Of a DNA stretch of 64,000 nt, positions 53,330 to 63,512 are shown in pieces; position 1 is the stretch's first letter, and each line of letters begins with the position of its first letter. The stretch comes from Lasioglossum baleicum. Its lineage: Eukaryota > Arthropoda > Insecta > Hymenoptera > Halictidae. Below the pieces are notes generated by a model. The model was not told the origin of the DNA. It was given only the letters and a program-made list of their open reading frames with translations, and ran no database searches. A program made the translations under genes and the position numbers. Where the stretch lies: positions 7,130,001 through 7,194,000 of the forward strand of contig NC_134930.1 of the NCBI RefSeq assembly GCF_051020765.1. Reading direction: 5' to 3'.

Positions 53330-56300
53330 ATGGCTAAGAAGGTAGTGTATACCTGTTCGCGGACGACACCGATCAGTCCCATCTCGGCCTCATGGCTAAG
53401 AAGGTAGTGTATACCAGATCCGGACGACACCGGTGAGTCCCTTCTCGGCCTTATGGCTAAGAAGGTAGTGTATACCAGTTCCGGACGGCACCGGTGAGTC
53501 CCTTCTCGGCCTCATGGCTAAGAAGGTAGTGTATACCAGTTCGGGGACGAAACCGGTGAGTCCCATCTCGGCCTCATGGCTAAGATGGTAGTGTATACCT
53601 GTTCGCGGAGGACACCGATCAGTCCCATCTCGGCCTCATGGCTAAGAAGGTAGTGTATACCAGTTCCGGACGACACCGGTGAGTCCCATCTCGGCCTCAT
53701 GGCTAAGAAGGTAGTGTATACCAGTTCGGGGACGAAACCGGTGAGTCCCATCTCGGCCTCATGGCTAAGATGGTAGTGTATACCAGTTCCGGGGGCACCG
53801 GTAAGTCCCTTCTCGGCCTCATGGCTAAGAAGGTAGTGTATACCAGTTCGGGGACGAAACCGGTGAGTCCCATCTCGGCCTCATGGCTAAGATGGTAGTG
53901 TATACCTGTTCGCGGACGACACCGATCAGTCCCATCTCGGCCTCATGGCTAAGAAGGTAGTGTATACCAGTTCGGGGACGAAACCGGTGAGTCCCATCTC
54001 GGCCTCATGGCTAAGATGGTAGTGTATACCTGTTCGCGGACGACACCGATCAGTCCCATCTCGGCCTCATGGCTAAGAAGGTAGTGTATACCAGTTCCGG
54101 AAGACACCGGTGAGTCCCATCTCGGCCTCATGGCTAAGAAGGTAGTGTATACCAGTTCGGGGACGAAACCGGTGAGTCCCACCTCGGCCTCATGGCTAAG
54201 AAGGTAGTGTATACCTGTTCGCGGACGACACCGATCAGTCCCATCTCGGCCTCATGGCTAAGAAGGTAGTGTATACCAGTTCCGGACGACACCGGTAAGT
54301 CCCTTCTCGGCCTCATGGCTAAGAAGGTAGTGTATACCAGTTCGGGGACGAAACCGGTGAGTCCCATCTCGGCCTCATGGCTAAGATGGTAGTGTATACC
54401 TGTTCGCGGACGACACCGATCAGTCCCATCTCGGCCTCATGGCTAAGAAGGTAGTGTATACCAGTTCCGGAAGACACCGGTGAGTCCCATCTCGGCCTCA
54501 TGGCTAAGAAGGTAGTGTATACCAGTTCCGGACGACACCGGTGAGTCCCATCTCGGCCTCATGGCTAAGAAGGTAGTGTATACCTGTTCGCGGACGACAC
54601 CGATCAGTCCCTTCTCGACCTCATGGCTAAGAAGGTAGTGTATACCAGTTCGGGGACGAAACCGGTGAGTCCCATCTCGGCCTCATGGCTAAGATGGTAG
54701 TGTATACCAGTTCCGGGGGCACCGGTAAGTCCCTTCTCGGCCTCATGGCTAAGAAGGTAGTGTATACCAGTTCCGGACGAAACCGGTGAGTCCCATCTTG
54801 GCCTCCTGGCTAAGAAGGTAGTGTATACCTGTTCGCGGACGACACCGATCAGTCCCATCTCGGCCTCATGGCTAAGAAGGTAGTGTATACCAGATCCGGA
54901 CGACACCGGTGAGTCCCTTCTCGGCCTTATGGCTAAGAAGGTAGTGTATACCAGTTCCGGACGGCACCGGTGAGTCCCTTCTCGGCCTCATGGCTAAGAA
55001 GGTAGTGTATACCAGTTCGGGGACGAAACCGGTGAGTCCCATCTCGGCCTCATGGCTAAGATGGTAGTGTATACCTGTTCGCGGAGGACACCGATCAGTC
55101 CCATCTCGGCCTCATGGCTAAGAAGGTAGTGTATACCAGTTCCGGACGACACCGGTGAGTCCCATCTCGGCCTCATGGCTAAGAAGGTAGTGTATACCAG
55201 TTCGGGGACGAAACCGGTGAGTCCCATCTCGGCCTCATGGCTAAGATGGTAGTGTATACCAGTTCCGGGGGCACCGGTAAGTCCCTTCTCGGCCTCATGG
55301 CTAAGAAGGTAGTGTATACCAGTTCGGGGACGAAACCGGTGAGTCCCATCTCGGCCTCATGGCTAAGATGGTAGTGTATACCTGTTCGCGGACGACACCG
55401 ATCAGTCCCATCTCGGCCTCATGGCTAAGAAGGTAGTGTATACCAGTTCGGGGACGAAACCGGTGAGTCCCATCTCGGCCTCATGGCTAAGATGGTAGTG
55501 TATACCTGTTCGCGGACGACACCGATCAGTCCCATCTCGGCCTCATGGCTAAGAAGGTAGTGTATACCAGTTCCGGAAGACACCGGTGAGTCCCATCTCG
55601 GCCTCATGGCTAAGAAGGTAGTGTATACCAGTTCGGGGACGAAACCGGTGAGTCCCACCTCGGCCTCATGGCTAAGAAGGTAGTGTATACCTGTTCGCGG
55701 ACGACACCGATCAGTCCCATCTCGGCCTCATGGCTAAGAAGGTAGTGTATACCAGTTCCGGACGACACCGGTAAGTCCCTTCTCGGCCTCATGGCTAAGA
55801 AGGTAGTGTATACCAGTTCGGGGACGAAACCGGTGAGTCCCATCTCGGCCTCATGGCTAAGATGGTAGTGTATACCTGTTCGCGGACGACACCGATCAGT
55901 CCCATCTCGGCCTCATGGCTAAGAAGGTAGTGTATACCAGTTCCGGAAGACACCGGTGAGTCCCATCTCGGCCTCATGGCTAAGAAGGTAGTGTATACCA
56001 GTTCCGGACGACACCGGTGAGTCCCATCTCGGCCTCATGGCTAAGAAGGTAGTGTATACCTGTTCGCGGACGACACCGATCAGTCCCTTCTCGACCTCAT
56101 GGCTAAGAAGGTAGTGTATACCAGTTCGGGGACGAAACCGGTGAGTCCCATCTCGGCCTCATGGCTAAGATGGTAGTGTATACCAGTTCCGGGGGCACCG
56201 GTAAGTCCCTTCTCGGCCTCATGGCTAAGAAGGTAGTGTATACCAGTTCCGGACGAAACCGGTGAGTCCCATCTTGGCCTCCTGGCTAAGAAGGTAGTGT

Positions 56301-56366
56301 ATACCTGTTCGCGGACGACACCGATCAGTCCCATCTCGGCCTCATGGCTAAGAAGGTAGTGTATAC
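53330..56366. repeat. 1,476-bp tandem duplication (two copies)
   Basis: Copy one (about 53330-54805) and copy two (54806-56281) share many variants at exactly +1,476 bp, and agreement continues for about 85 bp past each end. Markers are CAGATCCGG (53415 and 54891), GGCCTTATGG (53448 and 54924), GGACGGCACC (53484 and 54960), GCGGAGGACACC (53605 and 55081), CCGGAAGACACC and CTTCTCGACCTC. Both copies contain two 60-bp units with CCGGGGGCACC. In these 60-bp units the minus-strand reading frame does not shift, which gives the longest ORF of the window (100 codons, 54604-54906). It is still repeat-derived and ends where the normal unit length resumes. Confidence 0.9.
53940..54500. repeat. 185-bp C-A-B trimer, a local higher-order repeat
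   Basis: Units run C (62 bp), A (62 bp), B (61 bp) three times, giving a 185-bp period (C units begin near 53949, 54134 and 54319). The same run is found at +1,476 bp. C is often followed by CTAAGATGG at the start of the A unit, so the variants are linked across unit borders. The period is close to common nucleosome repeat lengths. The match may be chance, since any three units give 184-186 bp. Confidence 0.75.
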
Positions 56367-58180
56367 CAGTTCGGGGACGAAACCGGTGAGTCCCATCTCG
56401 GCCTCATGGCTAAGATGGTAGTGTATACCTGTTCGCGGACGACACCGATCAGTCCCATCTCGGCCTCATGGCTAAGAAGGTAGTGTATACCTGTTCGCGG
56501 ACGACACCGATCAGTCCCATCTCGGCCTCGTGGCTAAGAAGGCAGTGTATACCTGTTCGCGGACGACACCGATCAGTCCCATCTCGGCCTCATGGCTAAG
56601 AAGGTAGTGTATACCAGTTCCGGACGACACCGGTGAGCCCCTTCTCGGCCTCATGGCTAAGTAGGTAGTGTATACCAGTTCCGGACGACACCGGTAAGTC
56701 CCTTCTCGGCCTCATGGCTAAGAAGGTAGTGTATACCTGTTCGCGGACGACACCGATCAGTCCCATCTCGGCCACATGGCTAAGAAGGTAGTGTATACCT
56801 GTTCGCGGACAACACCGATCAGTCCCATCTCTGCCTCATGGCTAAGAAGGTAGTGTATACCAGTTCCGGACGACACCGGTGAGTCCCATCTCGGCCTCAT
56901 GGCTAAGAAGGTAGTGTATACCTGTTCGCGGACGACACCGATCAGTCCCTTCTCGGCCTCATGGCTAAGAAGGTAGTGCATACCAGTTCGGGGACGACAC
57001 CGGTAAGTCCCTTCTCGGCCTCATGGCTAAGAAGGTAGTATATACCAGTTCGGGGACGACACCGATCAGTCCCATCTCGGCCTCATGGCTAAGAAGGTAG
57101 TGTATACCAGTTCCGGACGACACCGGTAAGTCCCTTCTCGGCCTCATGGCTAAGAAGGTAGTGTATACCAGTTCGGGGACGAAACCGGTGAGTCCCATCT
57201 CGGCCTCATGGCTAAGAAGGTAGTGTATACCTGTTCGCGGACGACACCGATCAGTCCCATCTCGGCCTCATGGCTAAGAAGGTAGTGTATACCAGTTCGG
57301 GGACGAAACCGGTGAGTCCCATCTCGGCCTCATGGCTAAGATGGTAGTGTATACCAGTTCCGGGGGCACCGGTAAGTCCCTTCTCGGCCTCATGGCAAAG
57401 AAGGTAGTGTATACCAGTTCGGGGACGAAACCGGTGAGTCCCATCTTGGCCTCCTGGCTAAGAAGGTAGTGTATACCTGTTCGCGGACGACACCGATCAG
57501 TCCCATCTCGGCCTCATGGCTAAGAAAGTAGTGTATACCAGTTCGGGGACGAAACCGGTGAGTCCCATCTCGGCCTCATGGCTAAGATGGTAGTGTATAC
57601 CTGTTCGCGGACGACACCGATCAGTCCCATCTCGGCCTCATGGCTAAGAAGGTAGTGTATACCAGTTCCGGACGACACCGGTGAGTCCCATCTCGGCCTC
57701 ATGGCTAAGAAGGTAGTGTATACCAGTTCGGGGACGAAACCGGTGAGTCCCACCTCGGCCTCATGGCTAAGAAGGTAGTGTATACCTGTTCGCGGACGAC
57801 ACCGATCAGTCCCATCTCGGCCTCATGGCTAAGATGGTAGTGTATACCTGTTCGCGGACGACACCGATCAGTCCCATCTCGGCCTCATGGCTAAGAAGGT
57901 AGTGTATACCAGTTCCGGACGACGCCGGTGAGTCCCATCTCGGCCTCATGGCTAAGAAGGTAGTGTATACCTGTTCGCGGACGACACCGATCAGTCCCAT
58001 CTCGGCCTCATGGCTAAGAAGGTAGTGTATACCAGTTCCGGACGACACCGGTGAGTCCCATCTCGGCCTCATGGCTAAGAAGGTAGTGTATACCTGTTCG
58101 CGGACGACACCGATCAGTCCCTTCTCGGCCTCATGGCTAAGAAGGTAGTGTATACCAGTTCGGGGACGAAACCGGTGAGT
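56367..58180. repeat. Satellite segment with the most one-off variants
   Basis: Ordinary A, B and C units, but with a cluster of changes not seen elsewhere. These include GCCTCGTGGC and GGCAGTGTAT near 56530, CTCTGCCTCATGG near 56831, GTAGTGCATACC near 56975, GTAGTATATACC near 57046, TTCGGGGACGACACC near 56988 and 57051, and CATGGCAAAG near 57391. Strings with CCGGGGGCACC and CTCCTGGC link it to the preceding 1,476-bp block. I could not assign it to a long repeated block. It may be an older or less homogenised part of the array. Confidence 0.65.
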
Positions 58181-59580
58181 CCCATCTCGGCCTCATGGCT
58201 AAGAAGTTAGTGTATACCTGTTCGCGGACGACACCGATCGGTCCCATCTCGGCCTCATGGCTAATAAGGTAGTGTATACCAGTTCGTGGACGAAACCGGT
58301 GAGTCCCATCTCGGCCTCATGGCTAAGAAGGTAGTGTATACCTGTTCGCGGACGACACCGATCAGTCCCATCTCGGCCTCATGGCTAAGAAGGTAGTGTA
58401 TACCTGTACGCGGACGACACCGATCAGTCCCATCTCGGCCACATGGCTAAGAAGGTAGTGTATACCAGTTCCGGACGACACCGGTGAGTCCCATCTCGGC
58501 CTCATGGCTAAGAAGGTAGTGTATACCTGTTCGCGGACGACACCGATCAGTCCCTTCTCGGCCTCATGGCTAAGAAGGTAGTGTATACCAGTTCGGGGAC
58601 GAAACCGGTGAGTCCCATCTCGGCCTCATGGCTAAGAAGTTAGTGTATACCTGTTCGCGGACGACACCGATCGGTCCCATCTCGGCCTCATGGCTAATAA
58701 GGTAGTGTATACCAGTTCGTGGACGAAACCGGTGAGTCCCACCTCGGCCTCATGGCTAAGAAGGTAGTGTATACCTGTTCGCGGACAACACCGATCTGTC
58801 CCATCTCGGCCTCATGGCTAAAAAGGTAGTGTATACCAGTTCCGGACGACACCGGTGAGTCCCATCTCGGCCTCATGGCTAAGAAGGTAGTGTATACCTG
58901 TACGCGGACGACACCGATCAGTCCCATCTCGGCCACATGGCTAAGAAGGTAGTGTATACCTGTTCGCGGACGACACCGATCAGTCCCATCTCGGCCTCAT
59001 GGCTAAGAAGGTAGTGTATACCTGTACGCGGACGACACCGATCAGTCCCATCTCGGCCACATGGCTAAGAAGGTAGTGTATACCAGTTCGTGGACGAAAC
59101 CGGTGAGTCCCATCTCGGCCTCATGGCTAAGAAGGTAGTGTATACCTGTTCGCAGACGACACCGACCAGTCCCATCTCGGCCACATGGCTAAGAAGGTAG
59201 TGTATACCTGTTCGCGGACGACACCGATCAGTCCCATCTCGGCCTCATGGCTAAGAAGGTAGTGTATACCTGTTCGCGGACGACACCGATCAGTCCCATC
59301 TCGGCCTCATGGCTAAGAAGGTAGTGTATACCTGTACGCGGACGACACCGATCAGTCCCATCTCGGCCACATGGCTAAGAAGGTAGTGTATACCAGTTCG
59401 TGGACGAAACCGGTGAGTCCCATCTCGGCCTCATGGCTAAGAAGGTAGTGTATACCTGTTCGCGGACGACACCGACCAGTCCCATCTCGGCCACATGGCT
59501 AAGAAGGTAGTGTATACCTGTTCGCGGACGACACCGATCAGTCCCATCTCGGCCTCATGGCTAAGAAGGTAGTGTATACC
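58181..59580. repeat. 681-family strings and a 310-bp tandem duplication
   Basis: The first part repeats the strings with GATCGGTCCC, AATAAGG, GACAACACC and CTAAAAAGG known from 49.4-52.5 kb. From about 58.96 kb a run of five units (A', D-like TTCGTGG, A with GACCAG, GGCCACATGG A, A) occurs twice, 310 bp apart; A' sites are at 59021 and 59331. The first copy alone has CGCAGACG near 59152. No non-satellite sequence is present. Confidence 0.8.
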
Positions 59581-59991
59581 AGATCCGGACGACACCGGTG
59601 AGTCCCTTCTCGGCCTTATGGCTAAGAAGGTAGTGTATACCAGTTCCGGACGACACCGGTGAGTCCCTTCTCGGCCTCATGGCTAAGAAGGTAGTGTATA
59701 CCTGTTCGCGGACGACACCGATCAGTCCCATCTCGGCCTCATGGCTAAGAAGGTAGTGTATACCAGTTCGCGGACGACACCGATCAGTCCCATCTCGGCC
59801 TCATGGCTAAGAAGGTAGTGTATACCAGTTCGGGGACGACACAGGTGAGTCCCATCTCGGCCTCATGGCTAAGAAGGTAGTGTATACCTGTTCGCGGACG
59901 ACACCGATCAGTCCCATCTCGGCCTCATGGCTAAGAAGGTAGTGTATACCAGTTCCGGACGACACCGGTGAGTCCCTTCTCGGCCTCATGG

Positions 59992-62900
59992 CTAAGAAGG
60001 TAGTGTACACCAGTTCGGGGACGAAACCGGTGAGTCCCATCTCGGCCTGATGGCTAAGAAGTTAGTGTATACCTGTTCGCGGACGACACCGATCAGTCCC
60101 ATCTCGGCCTCATGGCTAAGAAGGTAGTGTATACCAGTTCCGGACGACGCCGGTGAGTCCCATCTCGGCCTCATGGCTAAGAAGGTAGTGTATACCTGTT
60201 CGCGGACGACACCGATCAGTACCTTCTCGGCCTCATGGCTAAGAAGGTAGTGTATACCAGTTCGGGGACGAAACCGGTGAGTCCCATCTCGGCCTCATGG
60301 CTAAGAAGTTAGTGTATACCTGTTCGCGGACGACACCGATCGGTCCCATCTCGGCCTCATGGCTAATAAGGTAGTGTATACCAGTTCGTGGACGAAACCG
60401 GTGAGTCCCACCTCGGCCTCATGGCTAAGAAGGTAGTGTATACCTGTTCGCGGACAACACCGATCTGTCCCATCTCGGCCTCATGGCTAAAAAGGTAGTG
60501 TATACCAGTTCCGGACGACACCGGTGAGTCCCATCTCGGCCTCATGGCTAAGAAGGTAGTGTATACCAGTTCCGGACGACACCGGTGAGTCCCATCTCGG
60601 CCTCATGGCTAAGAAGGTAGTGTATACCTGTTCGCGGACGACACCGATCAGTCCCTTCTCGGCCTCATGGCTAAGAAGGTAGTGTATACCAGTTCGGGGA
60701 CGAAACCGGTGAGTCCCATCTCGGCCTCATGGCTAAGAAGTTAGTGTATACCTGTTCGCGGACGACACCGATCGGTCCCATCTCGGCCTCATGGCTAATA
60801 AGGTAGTGGATACCAGTTCGTGGACGAAACCGGTGAGTCCCACCTCGGCCTCATGGCTAAGAAGGTAGTGTATACCTGTTCGCGGACAACACCGATCTGT
60901 CCCATCTCGGCCTCATGGCTAAAAAGGTAGTGTATACCAGTTCCGGACGACACCGGTGAGTCCCATCTCGGCCTCATGGCTAAGAAGGTAGTGTATACCT
61001 GTACGCGGACGACACCGATCAGTCCCATCTCGGCCACATGGCTAAGAAGGTAGTGTATACCTGTTCGCGGACGACACCGATCAGTCCCATCTCGGCCTCA
61101 TGGCTAAGAAGGTAGTGTATACCTGTACGCGGACGACACCGATCAGTCCCATCTCGGCCACATGGCTAAGAAGGTAGTGTATACCAGTTCGTGGACGAAA
61201 CCGGTGAGTCCCATCTCGGCCTCATGGCTAAGAAGGTAGTGTATACCTGTTCGCGGACGACACCGATCGGTCCCATCTCGGCCTCATGGCTAAGAAGGTA
61301 GTGTATACCTGTACGCGGACGACACCGATCAGTCCCATCTCGGCCACATGGCTAAGAAGGTAGCGTATACCTGTTCGCGACGACACCGATCAGTCCCATC
61401 TCGGCCTCATGGCTAAGAAGGTAGTGTATACCAGTTCCGGACGACACCGGTGAGTCCCTTCTCGGCCTCATGGCTAAGAAGGTAGTGTATACCAGTTCCG
61501 GACGACACCGGTGAGTCCCTTCTCGGCCTCATGCCTAAGTAGGTAGTGTATACCAGTTTGGAGACGAAACCGGTGAGTCCCAACTCGGCCTCATGGCTAA
61601 GAAGGTAGTGTATACCTGTTCGCGGACGACACCGATCAGTCCCATCTTGGCCTCATGGCCAAGAAGGTGGTGTATTCCAGTTCGGGGACGAAACCGGTGA
61701 GTCCCATCTCGGCCTCATGGCTAAGAAGTTAGTGTATACCTGTTCGCGGACGACACCGATCAGTTCCATCTCGGCCTCATGGCTAATAAGGTAGTTTATA
61801 CCAGTTCGTGGACGAAACCGGTGAGTCCCACCTCGGCCTAATGGCTAAGAAGGTAGTGTATACCTGTTCGCGGACAACACCGATCTGTCCCATCTCGGCC
61901 TCATGGCTAAGAAGGTAGTGTATACCAGTTCCCGACGACACCGGTGAGTCCCATCTCGGCCTCATGGCTGAGAAGGTAGTGTATACCTGTTCGCGGACGA
62001 CATCGATCAGTCCCATCTCGGCCTCATGGCTAAGAAGGTAGTGTATACCTGTTCGCGGACGACACCGATCAGTCCCATCTCGGCCTCATGGCTGAGAAGG
62101 TAGTGAATACCAGTTCCGGACGACACCGGTAAGTCCCTTCTCGGCCTCATGGCTAAGAAGGTAGTGTATACCAGTTCGGGGACGAAACCGGCGAGTCCCA
62201 TCTCGGCCTCATGGCTAAGAAGGTAGTGTATACCTGTTCGCGGACGACACCGATCAGTCCCATCTCGGCCTCATGGCTAAGAAGGTAGTGTATACCTGTA
62301 CGCGGACGACACCGACCAGTCCCATCTCGGCCACATGGCTAAGAAGGTAGTGTATACCTGTTCGCGGACGACACCGATCAGTCCCATCTCGGCCTCATGG
62401 CTAAGAAGGTAGTGTATACCAGTTCCGGACGACACCGGTGAGTCCCTTCTCGGCCTCATGGCTAAGAAGGTAGTGTATACCAGTTCCGGACGACACCGGT
62501 GAGTCCCTTCTCGGCCTCATGGCTAAGTAGGTAGTGTATACCAGTTCGGGGACGAAACCGGAGAGTCCCATCTCGGCCTCATGGCTAAGAAGTTAGTGTA
62601 TACCTGTTCGCGGACGACACCGATCAGTCCCATCTCGGCCTCATGGCTAAGAAGGTAGTGTATACCAGTTCCGGACGACACCGGTGAGTCCCTTCTCGGC
62701 CTCATGGCTAAGAAGGTAGTGTATACCAGTTCCGGACGACACCGGTGAGTCCCTTCTCGGTCTCATGGCTAAGTAGGTAGTGTATACCAGTTCGGGGACG
62801 AAACCGGTGAGTCCCAACTCGGCCTCATGGCTAAGAAGGTAGTGTATACCTGTTCGCGGACGACATCGATCAGTCCCATCTCGGCCTCATGGCTAAGAAG

Positions 62901-63146
62901 GTAGTGTATACCAGTTCGCGGACGACACCGATCAGTCCCATCTTGGCCTCATGGCTAAGAAGGTGGTGTATTCCAGTTCGGAGACGAAACCGGTGAGTCC
63001 CATCTCGGCCTCATGGCTAAGAAGTTAGTGTATACCTGTTCGCGGACGACACCGATCAGTTCCATCTCGGCCTCATGGCTAATAAGGTAGTGTATACCAG
63101 TTCGTGGACGAAACCGGTGAGTCCCATCTCGGCCTCATGGCTAAGA
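59992..63146. repeat. Downstream copy of the 43.4-46.4 kb block
   Basis: Matches 43390-46420 as described for that block. Differences from the upstream copy: GTACACC at 60006, GGCCTGATGG near 60046, GATCAGTACC near 60216, GTGGATACC near 60807, a gained string near 61.2-61.3 kb, a lost dimer near 61.63 kb (the unit with TCGGCGTCATGG is missing), TTCGGAGACG near 62977, and CGAAACCGGAGAG instead of CGAACCCGGAGAG. The upstream copy therefore differs by point changes and by whole-unit gains and losses. Confidence 0.85.
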
Positions 63147-63512
63147 AGTTAGTGTATACCTGTTCGCGGACGACACCGATCAGTTCCATCTCGGCCTCAT
63201 GGCTAATAAGGTAGTTTATACCAGTTCGTGGACGAAACCGGTGAGTCCCACCTCGGCCTAATGGCTAAGAAGGTAGTGTATACCTGTTCGCGGACAACAC
63301 CGATCTGTCCCATCTCGGCCTCATGGCTAAGAAGGTAGTGTATACCAGTTCCCGACGACACCGGTGAGTCCCATCTCGGCCTCATGGCTGAGAAGGTAGT
63401 GTATACCTGTTCGCGGACGACATCGATCAGTCCCATCTCGGCCTCATGGCTAAGAAGGTAGTGTATACCTGTTCGCGGACGACACCGATCAGTCCCATCT
63501 CGGCCTCATGGC
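61686..63512. repeat. 407-bp block repeated at 1,420-bp offset
   Basis: Positions 61686-62092 and 63106-63512 match. They share GTAGTTTATACC (61791 and 63211), TTCCCGACGAC and GGCTGAGAAGG. The second copy joins directly to the string with GACGACGCCGG near 63541, which belongs at about 60.1 kb. The join at about 63.51 kb is therefore a visible recombination point between two positions in the array. Confidence 0.8.

Noticed and set aside
54604..54906. Longest ORF (100 codons) as a possible real protein
   Set aside because: It is longer only because a 60-bp unit keeps the frame for one extra repeat. Its sister copy at 56080-56334 is shorter, and the sequence is repeat-derived throughout.
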